Shown here piece after piece: positions 1-9,312 of a stretch of DNA of 64,000 nucleotides. Numbering within the stretch: position 1 is the stretch's first letter; every line of letters starts with the position of its first letter. A model generated the notes under the pieces. That model saw only the letters and a program-made list of their open reading frames with translations, was not told the origin of the DNA and did not search any database. Source of the DNA: an uncultured Eubacteriales bacterium (GTDB taxonomy: Bacteria; Bacillota; Clostridia; Oscillospirales; Acutalibacteraceae); the NCBI GenBank assembly GCA_934525065.1, contig CAKSYX010000001.1:193116-257115 (forward strand). The letters are read 5' to 3'. The position numbers were made by a program, and so were the translations under genes.

Positions 1-165
1 AACAGCTCCGTTTTTTCGAATTGTTTCTTCAACGCGCAGGGCAGTTTCAACGTTCTGAGGGTATGGCATACCGTGTGAAATAATCGTTGATTCAAGTGCT
101 ACGACAGGTTTATTTTTTTCAAGAGCTTCTTTTACTTCGGGTGCAATTTCAAGATACTTGTTCAT
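1..165 (-). CDS. psuG: Pseudouridine-5'-phosphate glycosidase, N-terminal part (runs off window)
   Basis: Only the first 55 codons are in the window; the gene continues beyond base 1. The reading frame gives a start ATG at 165 and the segment [16 protein letters not shown], which is the hallmark N-terminal motif of PsuG (YeiN), including the glutamate of the active site. PsuG cleaves pseudouridine 5'-phosphate reversibly to uracil and ribose 5-phosphate in the cytoplasm. It begins 5 bases after the stop of the upstream PfkB kinase, with AAAAGGA from the end of that gene as ribosome-binding site, so the two are cotranscribed and probably translationally coupled. Identification is strong from the motif and neighbour; the rest of the protein is not visible. 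Confidence 0.9.
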   Translation of the reverse strand, partial: MNKYLEIAPEVKEALEKNKPVVALESTIISHGMPYPQNVETALRVEETIRKNGAV

Positions 166-170
166 TACTC

Positions 171-1076
171 TCATTCCTTTTCTGATAATAATTTAAGGTT
201 TATGTTGACCGCTTGCTCGCCCTGACACGCACACTTCGCGCCGCGCAGAGCAAAACTGCAGCTTTCTTCCAGACTTTTTTTCTCAAGAGCCGCCATGACG
301 CAACAGGAAAAAAACGCATCCCCTGCGCCGGCAGTGTTGACTATCCCCCCGGAAATCGGTGCTTTTATGATTGCCATTTCGCCGTCATAAGCAACAGTTC
401 CCTTTGCTCCCATTGTGATGAATACCTTACCGACACCAATTTTATCGACAAGATATTCTGCCGCCCTTTCAGCCGATTCATAATCATTCACTTCAAAGCC
501 GCATAACACACCGGCTTCGATTGCATTCGGCTTAAAAAGCGTGAGATAAGGCAGGCACGCCTCGAGCCGCGTGACCTTGTTTGCAGACACAGCATCGGCA
601 AAAATCGGAGCGGTTATATTCTCGCATAGGTACAAAAGCGTTTCACTTTCAAGATTTGCGTCAATAACAACAGCGTCACTCTTTGAAATTTCAGCAATCA
701 AGGGTTCAAAGAACTCTTTGTTCAAATGACGGTTGATACGCATATCATTGACAGCGGCAAGCATATCTCCGTGCTCATCCGTTACATAAAGATAAACGGA
801 ATTACGCTCGCCCGAGAATATTTTGCACATTGTCATATCAATCGAAAACCGATTAGCTTCATTTTCGATTTCAGCTGAGTAGACATCATCTCCCAAAGCG
901 GCAACGAAACGAACCTCGGCACCAAGAAGAGAAAGATCTCTCGCAACATTAAACCCAACGCCTCCAATTGTGTGAGACACAGAGCCAATATTGGAATCCT
1001 TCGGAATAAACCGTTCAAACGGCTTTCCGCAGATATCGATGTTGACAGCACCAATAACGGTCACTTTGTAAGACAT
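171..1076 (-). CDS. psuK: PfkB-family sugar kinase, probable pseudouridine kinase
   Basis: A 301-residue ribokinase-family protein. The N-terminal GAVNIDICG strand, the [15 protein letters not shown] substrate motif near residue 40, and the C-terminal [11 protein letters not shown] motif with the catalytic Asp near residue 252 are all present. PfkB kinases phosphorylate sugars or nucleosides with ATP. The direct linkage to psuG, five bases downstream, makes pseudouridine to pseudouridine 5'-phosphate the likely reaction, so the pair would salvage uracil and ribose-phosphate from RNA-derived pseudouridine. The start ATG has GGGAGG upstream and a good sigma-A promoter in front. Without psuG one could only say carbohydrate kinase. 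Confidence 0.88.
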   Translation of the reverse strand: MSYKVTVIGAVNIDICGKPFERFIPKDSNIGSVSHTIGGVGFNVARDLSLLGAEVRFVAALGDDVYSAEIENEANRFSIDMTMCKIFSGERNSVYLYVTDEHGDMLAAVNDMRINRHLNKEFFEPLIAEISKSDAVVIDANLESETLLYLCENITAPIFADAVSANKVTRLEACLPYLTLFKPNAIEAGVLCGFEVNDYESAERAAEYLVDKIGVGKVFITMGAKGTVAYDGEMAIIKAPISGGIVNTAGAGDAFFSCCVMAALEKKSLEESCSFALRGAKCACQGEQAVNINLKLLSEKE

Positions 1077-1097
1077 GATATCGCCTCCCAGTTTGAT

Positions 1098-1126
1098 ATT
1101 ATATCAAATAAAGTGCTCAAAGTAAA
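1098..1126 (-). promoter_or_regulatory. Sigma-A promoter of psuK-psuG
   Basis: On the minus strand a -35 TTTACT and -10 TATAAT are separated by exactly 17 bases, about 20 bases upstream of the psuK start. No dyad operator is obvious around it. Confidence 0.6.
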
Positions 1127-1191
1127 CACAAGGTCATAAAAAAAACGGGCTCTAAAAAAGATTCGCCTATTACAGGTTTCCAACTTAAAAT

Positions 1192-1245
1192 AAAAGCTAT
1201 ACTCCGCACACATCTTTAGGATGTCAATTGCAGACTATAGCTTTT
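1192..1245 (-). terminator. Long hairpin, probable terminator of the DUF378 gene
   Basis: AAAAGCTATA and its reverse complement TATAGCTTTT flank a 34-base loop that itself contains a small hairpin (ACATC..GATGT). Read on the minus strand it lies 55 bases after the DUF378 stop and is followed by a T-rich stretch. The long, internally structured loop is unusual for a simple intrinsic terminator. Confidence 0.5.
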
Positions 1246-1299
1246 AATTCGTTTCTTAGCTTCGGCACTGAGCCGGATATGACCGGTCACAACAAGGAC

Positions 1300-1542
1300 T
1301 TACGCAGCTCTGTTATTGCTCTGATTGTCCTCACCCGAAACAGAAACCGGTTCGCTTCTATCTTTGAAGAGAAGAGAAATGCACCAAATTCCGGCAAGTG
1401 CAATTATTGTGTATATAATTCTGCTGACGATTGCACTCTGACCGCCGAAGATCCACGCAACGAGGTCAAACTGAAACAGTCCGATAAGCCCCCAGTTGAT
1501 AGCCCCGATGATGGTGAGAGTAAGAGAAATTTTGTCTAACAT
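1300..1542 (-). CDS. DUF378 family small membrane protein
   Basis: An 80-residue protein with two transmembrane segments: residues about 6-28 (SLTLTIIGAINWGLIGLF) and about 40-60. The INWGLIGLFQFDLVAW stretch followed by a glycine and the RIIYTIIALAGIW helix is the DUF378 (YuzA) signature. Function is unknown in the family. The start at 1542 is chosen because AAAAGGAG sits at the right distance; a longer open frame upstream (to 1605) lacks a ribosome site and overlaps the likely promoter TATACT at 1567-1572. The C-terminus is a short charged cytoplasmic tail. Confidence 0.85.
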   Translation of the reverse strand: MLDKISLTLTIIGAINWGLIGLFQFDLVAWIFGGQSAIVSRIIYTIIALAGIWCISLLFKDRSEPVSVSGEDNQSNNRAA

Positions 1543-1601
1543 CTTGTTTTCACTCCTTTTGCTTTTAGTATAGCAAAAAACAAGAATATTATTCACCTGA
1601 A

Positions 1602-2159
1602 TCAAAGTTTTATTGTCATGATGCAGCTTCCGAAAATATTGGCAATTTTTTTGAAACCGTTGCGTTCATAAAAACGAATCGCATTTTTGTTGTTATAGCC
1701 GCAAGAGAGCATTAAGCCCGGGATACCCTTATCCGAAAGATATTTCTTGAGCTCTTTCATAAGCCTTGAACCGACACCCTGATGGCGACACACATCGAGC
1801 AGGTCAATGTGAAGATGCGCCGGATATCTTTTTGAAAAAAGCCTGTGAACGGCAATCTCACTTTTAGCCATAAAGGCATATTTTAAGCCGAGTTTTCTGA
1901 TTTCCGGCATATACAAGCCGTTAAACACCTTGTAATATTCATCAAAGTTTTTTCCGCAAATGAGGTATCCGACAGCATCACCGTTTTCATCGGCGGCAAC
2001 AAAGCATGAGTCTGGTTCAACTTCGGTATAGTAGTCGCAGAACATCAGTGTTATAAATTCAGCGGTTTTCCTGTCTGCAACATCAAACGAGGAGGTTTCG
2101 AGACAAACCTTTCTCATATTTTCTTTGTCTTTTTCTTCGTATTTTCTAATGTTTATCAT
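1602..2159 (-). CDS. GNAT-family N-acetyltransferase
   Basis: A 185-residue GCN5-related acetyltransferase. The acetyl-CoA-binding motif A is visible as RHQGVGSRLMKELKKYL around residue 125, followed by the NKNAIRFYERNGFKK motif-B segment typical of the fold. The insert carrying AVHRLFSKRYPAHLHID resembles the branch often found in Clostridia beside housekeeping genes; the substrate cannot be told from sequence. It begins 21 bases after the glpP stop on the same strand, so it is probably the last gene of the lon-engB-glpP transcript. Soluble, no signal peptide. Confidence 0.82.
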   Translation of the reverse strand: MINIRKYEEKDKENMRKVCLETSSFDVADRKTAEFITLMFCDYYTEVEPDSCFVAADENGDAVGYLICGKNFDEYYKVFNGLYMPEIRKLGLKYAFMAKSEIAVHRLFSKRYPAHLHIDLLDVCRHQGVGSRLMKELKKYLSDKGIPGLMLSCGYNNKNAIRFYERNGFKKIANIFGSCIMTIKL

Positions 2160-2180
2160 ATGTATTTCCCCTTGTATCTC

Positions 2181-2741
2181 TCACCAAAGCTCCTTGCATG
2201 AGGTTGAAACTCCGAGTGCGCCGCTTTCAATGGCCTTTTCAATATCTTCCTTTTCATTCACAAGACCGCCGACAATAACGGGCACCTCAATGATTTCACT
2301 GAGTCGCTTTGTAATTTTCGGCATGATTCCGGGCATTATTTCAATTGCATCCGGCTTAATAAGAGCCGAGGTCTTGACCGTTGTCTGAATCGAAAGAGAG
2401 TCAATGATGAAAAGCCTTTGAACGGTCAACATTCCAAGCTCCCTTGCGGCTTTCAGCTGATTGTTTTTGGTTGAAATGATTCCGTCAGGACCAATCTGCT
2501 CATGAATATATTTAAGAGCCATGGCATCGCGCGAAAAGCCGTCAATCAGATCAACGTGAATGAAAATCATCTTTTTCTTTTCGTGAACACGCTGAACTAT
2601 GCCTTTAAGGTTAAAAATATTTCCGCACAGCAAAAAAATAACTGTACATTTTGAGTTGATGGCACTGTCAAGATTGTCCAGATCCTTGACCGTTGCTATT
2701 ACCGGCTCACTCTTCATAAGTCTTGAAAATGTTTCTTTCAT
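2181..2741 (-). CDS. glpP: Glycerol-3-phosphate-responsive antiterminator family protein
   Basis: A 186-residue TIM-barrel-like RNA-binding regulator of the GlpP family. Recognisable segments are VIFLLCGNIFNLKGIV, FIHVDLIDGF, GIISTKNNQLKAAR, IEIMPGIMPKI and VIVGGLVNEKEDI. In Bacillus, GlpP binds glycerol 3-phosphate and prevents termination in leaders of glycerol genes; no glp genes lie in this window, so its targets are elsewhere. The ATG at 2741 follows AAAGGGG and overlaps the engB end, indicating coupling. A frame extending to 2774 exists but starts inside engB without a ribosome site. Confidence 0.88.
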   Translation of the reverse strand: MKETFSRLMKSEPVIATVKDLDNLDSAINSKCTVIFLLCGNIFNLKGIVQRVHEKKKMIFIHVDLIDGFSRDAMALKYIHEQIGPDGIISTKNNQLKAARELGMLTVQRLFIIDSLSIQTTVKTSALIKPDAIEIMPGIMPKITKRLSEIIEVPVIVGGLVNEKEDIEKAIESGALGVSTSCKELW

Positions 2742-2742
2742 G

Positions 2743-3348
2743 TTATCCCCTTTCAACTTCGAGTGCTTTTTCAATCAGTGCACGCAGCTCTCCGGTTCCG
2801 TCACCCTTGACGGCAGAAAACGGAACAACACTGATATTTCCGTATTTTGTGAGAACCGAGCATATTTTTAGAAGCATATCGCTGCGCTGAGCTTTGCTCA
2901 GCTTGTCGCATTTCGTCAGCGCAACAACAAACGGCAGTTTTCTCTCTGCCATATATTCAATCATTTCAATGTCAAGCTTTGTCGGCTCATGGCGCATATC
3001 AATCAGCTGAACAACCAAACGCAGGTCACGTTCGGAGTTGAAATAGCCTTCCATGAGCTTCGCCCATCTCAGCTTTTCTTTTTCGGGCACTTTAGCATAA
3101 CCGTAGCCCGGCAAGTCAACAAAGCGGCAGCTTTCAAGCCTGAAAAAGTTAATTGTCACCGTCTTACCGGGCACAGAGCTGACGCGTGCAAGTGCTTTAC
3201 GCCCGAGCAGACGATTTAGAAGTGATGATTTTCCGACATTCGAGCGGCCGGAAAAAGCTATCTCCGGAACAGTTGATTCTTTCAACTGTTCCGGTGTTCC
3301 AAAAGCGGCTTCAAAAACCGCATTATCAAATCTCATAAAAAGCACCAT
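2743..3348 (-). CDS. engB: Ribosome-biogenesis GTPase EngB/YsxC
   Basis: About 200 residues with the complete set of GTPase motifs: G1 GRSNVGKSS, G3 DLPGYGYAKV, G4 TKCDKL and G5 FSAVKGDGTGEL. EngB acts in assembly of the 50S ribosomal subunit and is normally located just downstream of lon or clpX in Firmicutes, as here. The start is uncertain between 3348 and the ATG at 3336: the GGAAAGG site lies very close to the first and far from the second. It shares a probable transcript with lon, with 75 bases between them. Confidence 0.95.
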   Translation of the reverse strand: MVLFMRFDNAVFEAAFGTPEQLKESTVPEIAFSGRSNVGKSSLLNRLLGRKALARVSSVPGKTVTINFFRLESCRFVDLPGYGYAKVPEKEKLRWAKLMEGYFNSERDLRLVVQLIDMRHEPTKLDIEMIEYMAERKLPFVVALTKCDKLSKAQRSDMLLKICSVLTKYGNISVVPFSAVKGDGTGELRALIEKALEVERG

Positions 3349-3423
3349 AGCCTTTCCGGCTACAAAATAGTTGCGTCAAAGCCTTGCCGTAGCCAAACAA
3401 GGCGAACATCGCGCCGCTCCAAT

Positions 3424-5838
3424 TCACTGAGCAATATTATCTCCGCTTGACTTTTTTTGCTCAACCTTGAAGGAGGGAGCGTGCTTCAGATCAATTTTCT
3501 GCGTTTTTTCAACGCAAAGTGCAACGGAAAAAACGTCATCCAGCTTTTCGGCGCAGATAAATTCAACGTTCTCTTTTATAATCGGGTCAACCTCAAAAAG
3601 ATCGCTTTCATTATCCTTGGGAATTACAACCTGTTTGATGCTGTTTTTATAAGCAGCCATTGCCTTTTCACGTAAACCGCCTATGGGCATAACGCGTCCG
3701 GTAAGGGATATTTCGCCGGTCATGGCAACAGAATGGCAAACTGCCTTGCCGGTCAGAGCAGAAAGGATAGCCGTCGCAATCGTTACACCGGCCGAAGGTC
3801 CATCCTTGGGGACAGCACCTTGCGGAACGTGAATATGAATATCCTTCGTTTTAAAAATATTGCTGTCGATTCCGAAGGATGACGCAACACTTCTGATATA
3901 GCTGTGAGCCGCCTTTGCAGACTCTTTCATAACATCGCCGAGCGAACCTGTAAGTTCAAGCTTTCCGCTGCCGTCCATAACAACGGCTTCAACCTGAAGC
4001 AATTCGCCGCCGACACTCGTCCACGCGAGGCCGTTAACAACGCCGATAAGGTCGTTTTTTAAAGCTTCATCCGGCTTAAACTTAACCGGGCCGAGCATTT
4101 TTTCAATTAATTCAGGTGTGACACTTACCCTCTTTGCCTCTCCCTTTGAGAGCATCACGGCACTTTTACGACAGATCGATGCAATGAGCTGTTCAAGTCT
4201 CCTCACACCGGCCTCACGCGTATAACCTTCAATAAGGAACTTCAAAGAAGCATCGGAGAAACGGATCGTAATACCGTTAAGTCCGTGCATTTCTCGCTCT
4301 TTTTTAACAAGATAGTGTTTGGCAATGATCAGCTTCTCCTGAGCGGTATAGCTAGGAAGCTCAATGACCTCCATTCGGTCAAAAAGAGCCGGCGGAATCG
4401 TGCTGCTGTCATTCGCGGTCGTGACAAAAATAACCTTGCTGAGATCAACCGGGAACTCAATATAGTGATCTCTGAAGGAATTGTTCTGTTCAGGATCAAG
4501 GGCTTCAAGCAAAGCAGCTGCAGGGTCACCCTTATAATCACTTCCCAACTTGTCAATTTCATCAAGAAGAATGATCGGGTTAAAAGAACCTGCCTGAGTA
4601 AGCGCATTTATAATTCGGCCGCTCATCGCGCCTATATAGGTCTTTCTGTGTCCGCGGATCTCTGCCTCATCACGGACACCGCCGAGAGACATTCTGACAT
4701 ACTTTCGACCCATCGCTTTTGCAACAGAACGGACAATTGAAGTTTTTCCGACACCCGGAGGGCCGATAAGGCAGATAATCTGACCTCTTGTTCTGTCCGT
4801 CAGAGAGCGAACGGCAAGCATTTCTATAAATCGTTCCTTAACTTTTTTGAGCCCGAAATGCTCATCATCAAGAATATTCTGCGCCCTGTCAAGGTCAAAG
4901 CGGTCACTGGTATATTTCCCCCACGGAAGAGCAAGGCAGGCATCAAGATAGCTGCGAATAACATTTGCGTCCGGCGAACTGCTCTGCATTTTTGAAAGCT
5001 TGCCGCATTCACGAATGAGTTTTTTTTGCACCTCTTGTGTAAGTGGCAGGGAAAGGATTTGAGATTTATATTCCTCGCTTTCGCCGAGGGAATCTTCGCT
5101 TTCACCGAGCTCGGCGGAAATGGCTTTAATTTGCTCACGAAGATAATATTCCTGCTGATTCTTGTCCATCTGTTCCTGAACACGCTGTTCAATCAGATTC
5201 TCAATTTTTGAAATTTCAATTTCATGGGAAAGAATCGAACAAAGTCCCTCGAGGCGTCTGAGCGGGTTAAGCTCTTCAAGGAGAGCCTGCCTGTCTTCAA
5301 AATTTGTGAGTGCGTTGCCGGCAATAAAATCGGCAAGGTGAGACGGCTCCTGAGTGATATAGACCTCCATTGCGACGTCGCGTGCAAGCTTTGAGGTAAC
5401 ATCGATATACTCTTCAAAGATATCCTTTGTTTTTCTCATCAGAGCATCCGCATAATCTTCTTCGCTGAGCTTTACCGCAGCAGAGCGACGTTCTTTGACA
5501 TCACAGAGCAGATAGTCCTCGTTGGGAAGAAACTCCGCGATTTCAGCACGGCAAACACCTTCAACAACAACGCGAACCGTTTTGTTTTCCGGAGACTTGA
5601 CGATCTGCTTTACATTGGCAAGCACACCGAATCCAAACAATTCTTCAAAAGTCGGATCCTCATACGAAATATTCCTCTGAGCAACAAGGAAAACCTTTTG
5701 GTTCTCGGCAACGGCAGCTCTGAAAGCTGCAATCGACTTGCTGCGTCCGACTTCAAAATGAAGCCTCATTCCGGGAAAAACAACAAGGCCCCTCAAGGCA
5801 ACGGTCGGAACAGATTTATATATTAAATTAACGGCCAT
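3424..5838 (-). CDS. lon: ATP-dependent protease Lon (LonA type)
   Basis: An 804-residue LonA protease of normal length. The N-terminal substrate-binding domain begins with [12 protein letters not shown]; a coiled coil follows (about 190-250); the AAA+ domain carries Walker [10 protein letters not shown] near residue 361 and Walker [10 protein letters not shown]; the C-terminal protease has the catalytic serine in PKDGPSAGV near 681 and lysine in GLREKAM near 723. It degrades misfolded and regulatory proteins in the cytoplasm. The last 30 residues are a lysine-rich tail not typical of the family. A strong sigma-A-like promoter precedes it; I see no CtsR or CIRCE heat-shock operator. Confidence 0.97.
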   Translation of the reverse strand: MAVNLIYKSVPTVALRGLVVFPGMRLHFEVGRSKSIAAFRAAVAENQKVFLVAQRNISYEDPTFEELFGFGVLANVKQIVKSPENKTVRVVVEGVCRAEIAEFLPNEDYLLCDVKERRSAAVKLSEEDYADALMRKTKDIFEEYIDVTSKLARDVAMEVYITQEPSHLADFIAGNALTNFEDRQALLEELNPLRRLEGLCSILSHEIEISKIENLIEQRVQEQMDKNQQEYYLREQIKAISAELGESEDSLGESEEYKSQILSLPLTQEVQKKLIRECGKLSKMQSSSPDANVIRSYLDACLALPWGKYTSDRFDLDRAQNILDDEHFGLKKVKERFIEMLAVRSLTDRTRGQIICLIGPPGVGKTSIVRSVAKAMGRKYVRMSLGGVRDEAEIRGHRKTYIGAMSGRIINALTQAGSFNPIILLDEIDKLGSDYKGDPAAALLEALDPEQNNSFRDHYIEFPVDLSKVIFVTTANDSSTIPPALFDRMEVIELPSYTAQEKLIIAKHYLVKKEREMHGLNGITIRFSDASLKFLIEGYTREAGVRRLEQLIASICRKSAVMLSKGEAKRVSVTPELIEKMLGPVKFKPDEALKNDLIGVVNGLAWTSVGGELLQVEAVVMDGSGKLELTGSLGDVMKESAKAAHSYIRSVASSFGIDSNIFKTKDIHIHVPQGAVPKDGPSAGVTIATAILSALTGKAVCHSVAMTGEISLTGRVMPIGGLREKAMAAYKNSIKQVVIPKDNESDLFEVDPIIKENVEFICAEKLDDVFSVALCVEKTQKIDLKHAPSFKVEQKKSSGDNIAQ

Positions 5839-5874
5839 TCAATAACCATCCTTTTACTTAGCATTATATTTGGC

Positions 5875-5903
5875 ATTATACTACATTTCACTTTCAAAAT
5901 CAA
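5875..5903 (-). promoter_or_regulatory. Sigma-A promoter of lon
   Basis: Minus-strand TTGATT, 17 bases, TATAAT, located 37-65 bases upstream of the lon start. No inverted repeat of the CIRCE type and no CtsR tandem heptamer are visible nearby. Confidence 0.6.
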
Positions 5904-5937
5904 CCTCCATAATATTGCAAAAGAGTTGTCTGTTTTA

Positions 5938-5966
5938 TTGCATTTCTGCACGGAATATGGTATATT
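5938..5966 (+). promoter_or_regulatory. Sigma-A promoter of the secreted hydrolase gene
   Basis: Plus-strand TTGCAT, 17 bases, TATATT, about 40 bases before the ATG at 6003. It is divergent from the lon promoter. Confidence 0.55.
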
Positions 5967-6002
5967 ATGCTTGCAAGTCATATATAAAGGAGAAGATAGT
6001 TT

Positions 6003-7520
6003 ATGAAAGCAAAAAGGTTTTTTGCCTTAATTCTGGCGTTTGTTCTCGTCTGCACCGCGGTGCTCCCAATGACAGCTTTTGCCGCCGGAATTGAGATTTC
6101 AAAGGACTGCCCGTATATTCATGTTGTCGGTTTCATGTCTGAGACGCTTTATAAGAATCCGGGTACCGAAAAGCAGGAGCAGATCTGGCCGCCGAAAAGT
6201 GAAGACATCGTGGCCGCCGTCAAAAAAACACTTCCGACGCTCGCAATCGCCTCTGCCACCAAAGAATGGGATATGCTTTGCGACGTTCTCATTCCTGAAG
6301 TTAAAAAACTGTTTGAACCTGCCTGTCTTGACAAAAACGGAAATGCCGTTGAAAACACAGGCATAGATTACTCATATCCAACCGAGCAGTTCATTCGTTC
6401 GGGTGAACAGACAAGCTTTCGCTATGACTGGAGGCTGAGCCCGCTTGAAATTGCCGACCAACTGAATGATTACATTGAATATGTCTGCCGCATTACGGGC
6501 AAAAACAAGGTCTGCCTTGAGGCGCATTCCTGCGGCGGAATCATCACAATGTCATACATAAACAAGTACGGTCTTGACAGGATCAAGGGCGTTGTGCTTG
6601 ACTCAACGGCAATTTTCGGCGAAACTTACACCGGTGAACTTCTGACCGGCCAAATCGCATTTAACAAGGACTCACTCACAAGTTTTCTTAAATATGTAAT
6701 GGACGGCGAAGAATACGAGAACCTTGTTAATTCAGTTCTTACCCTTTTTTCAAAAGCAGGCGTTCTTGATTATGTAATGCAATATCTGAACGAGCTTCTT
6801 GACGGAATCCGTGAAAGAGCAATACCCGAAGTTGTCATGCCGCTGTTTTGCCGCTGGCTGACAGTCTGGGCCATGTGTCCCGATGAATACCTCAGTGATG
6901 CGTACAACTATGTGTTCGGCGAAGCCTGCGACAGCGACCCGACAGAATATGCAGCTTTGATTGCAAAAATCAAAGCCTACGATATGACCGTAAAAGCAAA
7001 CAAGGTTAGCCTTTTGAAAGAAACCGAAAAGAACTGCCGCCTTGGTGTTTTCTCATCATACGGCTTCAGCGCAGTTCCGGCAACACCGTCATGGGATTCA
7101 ACCGGCGACGGCGTTATCGACGCCAAGTACACATCCTTCGGCGCAACCGTTGCACCTTTCGGAAAGGTGTTCAGCGATGAATACATTGCTTCAAAAGACG
7201 GCACTTACATCTCACCGGACAGAATGGTTGACGCTTCAACCTGCCTTTTCCCCGAAAAGACGTGGTTCATAAAAGGACTCAAGCATTCCGTCAACCACGA
7301 TTCTCTTGATGAACTTGCGGCGGCTATTCTTTACTCCGACAAAGAAGTCACGGTTGACACGTTTGAAGAATATCCGCGTTTTCTTGCCTTTGACAACAAG
7401 AGCGAAAGTGTGACCAAAAACGAAAGCACCGATAAAGAAAACATTTTCACGAAGTGGTTCAAGGCTTTTTCAGAGTTTGTAAACCTTTTGAAAAGCATTT
7501 TTCAGAAGATTTTCAAATAA
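6003..7520 (+). CDS. Secreted alpha/beta-hydrolase (lipase/acyltransferase-like)
   Basis: A 505-residue exported protein. Residues 1-28 form a signal peptide (KAKRFFALILAFVLV...AFAA). The nucleophile elbow is AHSCGG with Ser near residue 176, in the region preceded by SFRYDWRLSP and a helix; the WRLSP segment and elbow recall lecithin-cholesterol-acyltransferase-like lipases. A candidate catalytic His lies in GLKHSVNHDSL near 428-432, and an Asp in the DSTGDGVIDAKY stretch may be the acid. The C-terminal 40 residues end in a hydrophobic, basic helix (FSEFVNLLKSIFQKIF) that could associate with membrane. It is monocistronic, with GGAGAAG as ribosome site and a terminator after it. Substrate unknown. 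Confidence 0.75.
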   Translation: MKAKRFFALILAFVLVCTAVLPMTAFAAGIEISKDCPYIHVVGFMSETLYKNPGTEKQEQIWPPKSEDIVAAVKKTLPTLAIASATKEWDMLCDVLIPEVKKLFEPACLDKNGNAVENTGIDYSYPTEQFIRSGEQTSFRYDWRLSPLEIADQLNDYIEYVCRITGKNKVCLEAHSCGGIITMSYINKYGLDRIKGVVLDSTAIFGETYTGELLTGQIAFNKDSLTSFLKYVMDGEEYENLVNSVLTLFSKAGVLDYVMQYLNELLDGIRERAIPEVVMPLFCRWLTVWAMCPDEYLSDAYNYVFGEACDSDPTEYAALIAKIKAYDMTVKANKVSLLKETEKNCRLGVFSSYGFSAVPATPSWDSTGDGVIDAKYTSFGATVAPFGKVFSDEYIASKDGTYISPDRMVDASTCLFPEKTWFIKGLKHSVNHDSLDELAAAILYSDKEVTVDTFEEYPRFLAFDNKSESVTKNESTDKENIFTKWFKAFSEFVNLLKSIFQKIFK

Positions 7521-7544
7521 AGCGCCTTCTCAAATATACACAAG

Positions 7545-7570
7545 AGCAGCAGCCGTTTTCGGCTGCTGCT
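7545..7570 (+). terminator. Terminator after the secreted hydrolase
   Basis: Perfect 11-bp stem AGCAGCAGCCG / CGGCTGCTGCT with a TTTT loop, followed by TTAGCTTT. It lies between convergent genes. Confidence 0.75.
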
Positions 7571-7580
7571 TTAGCTTTAT

Positions 7581-7895
7581 TCACTTTTTTCGCTTTTTAG
7601 GAATCGGCGTTACAGATTCCAGTATCTCAATAACCTGTTCGGAAAACTCATGGTTTTCAATATCGAGCACATAGTGCTCCTTCGCTCCGTCATACGGAAA
7701 TCCGCACTCGGCGTTCACCATTATTTCGGCAAGCTCAGGAAGCTTTTTAACAAACACGGTGTTATCGCATACCAAAAGCACCGGTTTCTCATTGATATAA
7801 ACCATGTATTCACCGAACATCTTCTTATATCTTTTTTCGCCCGGATGTGTTATGCACTCACAGACAAAGTCAATATATTCTTTTGAAGTTGCCAT
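7581..7895 (-). CDS. TfoX N-terminal domain protein
   Basis: A 104-residue single-domain protein of the TfoX/Sxy N-terminal family. The visible family features are KKMFGEYMVYINEKPVLLVCDNTVFVKKLPE and the acidic FPYDGAKEHYVLD segment. The domain is a small beta-sheet fold whose full-length proteobacterial members regulate competence; stand-alone forms are common in Firmicutes and have no proven role. It starts 9 bases after the metallophosphoesterase stop and so may be the tail gene of the inositol operon, though nothing links it functionally. Confidence 0.82.
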   Translation of the reverse strand: MATSKEYIDFVCECITHPGEKRYKKMFGEYMVYINEKPVLLVCDNTVFVKKLPELAEIMVNAECGFPYDGAKEHYVLDIENHEFSEQVIEILESVTPIPKKRKK

Positions 7896-7904
7896 ATAAT
7901 CACC

Positions 7905-9290
7905 TTATGAACGAACTTCTCTGAACGGCAGGAAAGCATCCGTATTATCATACTCACCCTTGTTATAAAGCAAGTCTTCAACAACATCACTTATAGCAAC
8001 CGGATTGCCGAAATGGTCTTTAAGCGTAACGAATTTCGGAACACGGGAGATGATTGCCATGAAACTCTTATACTCCGCAGTGTCCGGTGTGAATTTCCTG
8101 ACGCCGGAATAAAGGTTAATAATAAGCTCCATAAGAAAATCTCTGACTTTGACATTTTCAACAGTCGGATCAATCTTTGAAGACACCATAAGAATTCTTC
8201 CGAGCGACTTAAATGTCAGGCTGTTGATGCTTTTTCCGAGAGCCTGAAGAACCGGCTTCAAAGTGTCAACAGTCTTTGCATCCATGCTGAAGCCGTTTGC
8301 AAGCACCTTAAAGTGTTCAATGTCGTTTTCCATTGAATCAAAGATATCCTTGATCATGAAAAGGAAGTGATCCTTCATGTATTCTTCGGTCGTTTTTCCG
8401 CCGAGCGGCCAATCGAAGTTCTTAAGGTTGTGCGTTTTGACATCAATTCCGTCGTCTGTCACGGTCATCTTTCTGTACGGAGCCGGGTAAGCACAGATAG
8501 AGCCGGTGTTGATATGATAGAGACTGTTACCGCGCGCCGTTTCAAGTCTCGTGATCGACTGCATATGCGTGTGACCGGTAAAGCAATACTGAATACCAAG
8601 GTCGGCAAACAGCGGTGCAACGGTTTCATAATCTCCCAGCATGTCGCGGTGTGAAAACAGCGGATAAATAAGTCCGGGCGGAAGCATCGGGTGGTGGGTA
8701 ACGGCAACGACCTTTTCGCCGGCTTCGTTTGCCTCTTTGACCTGATTTTTGATCCATGCAACAAGCGTTTCGTCATAGCCGCAGAAGGAACGGCCGTTTC
8801 CGTCGTCGTTAAGCAGAAGAAAACGCCAGCCCTCGTGCATTTTTACTGCGTATGAATATGAAGGCACATGCTCCGCAATTGCTTCATTCCAGCCGAAATC
8901 GTTATAAAGCGCGCGAAGCTCCTCGCGTGTATATTCTTCAAGCTTAAAGTCACCGATTTCGGTATAGCCGCGGGCATTGTTGTCAAAGTCATGCGTCGCA
9001 AAAGTCAGGAAAATACGCTTGCCTGCTTTTTTGAGCTTTCTGAGTTTTTTGACAAGAAGGTCATGGCTGACTTTTTCGCCGTCATAAGTCACGTCGCCGG
9101 AGATTATGACAATTTCGTTGTCCTTATCATCGGCAAGCTCTTTGAAAGCGGCGTCAACAATAGCACCCGATTCGGCAACACTCTTTTGGTCGTTGTTGCA
9201 GCGAAGCTCAAAAAATTTGCCGTATGAGCCGATGGCTTCATTTGCATAGTAATGAAGATCGGTTATCTGATAAAAATTAAACTTTTCCAT
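7905..9290 (-). CDS. Calcineurin-like metallophosphoesterase
   Basis: A 461-residue cytoplasmic protein (no signal peptide). Metal-ligand motifs of the calcineurin fold appear in order: QITDLHYY, ISGDVTYDGE, THHPMLPPG and FTGHTHMQS. The usual GNHD motif is replaced by FATHDFDNN, which keeps the His-Asp but loses the Gly-Asn, so one metal ligand (the Asn) may be missing or shifted. It is 22 bases downstream of iolE and appears to belong to the inositol operon; a role in that pathway is inference only. The ATG at 9290 is chosen because GGAG lies 8 bases before it. A related but secreted paralogue is encoded at 36284-37996. Confidence 0.82.
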   Translation of the reverse strand: MEKFNFYQITDLHYYANEAIGSYGKFFELRCNNDQKSVAESGAIVDAAFKELADDKDNEIVIISGDVTYDGEKVSHDLLVKKLRKLKKAGKRIFLTFATHDFDNNARGYTEIGDFKLEEYTREELRALYNDFGWNEAIAEHVPSYSYAVKMHEGWRFLLLNDDGNGRSFCGYDETLVAWIKNQVKEANEAGEKVVAVTHHPMLPPGLIYPLFSHRDMLGDYETVAPLFADLGIQYCFTGHTHMQSITRLETARGNSLYHINTGSICAYPAPYRKMTVTDDGIDVKTHNLKNFDWPLGGKTTEEYMKDHFLFMIKDIFDSMENDIEHFKVLANGFSMDAKTVDTLKPVLQALGKSINSLTFKSLGRILMVSSKIDPTVENVKVRDFLMELIINLYSGVRKFTPDTAEYKSFMAIISRVPKFVTLKDHFGNPVAISDVVEDLLYNKGEYDNTDAFLPFREVRS

Positions 9291-9312
9291 TGGCGGCACT
9301 CCGTTTCAAAAA

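Noticed and set aside
4285..4740. 151-codon plus-strand frame inside lon
   Set aside because: Antisense shadow of a highly conserved AAA+ domain; no ribosome site.
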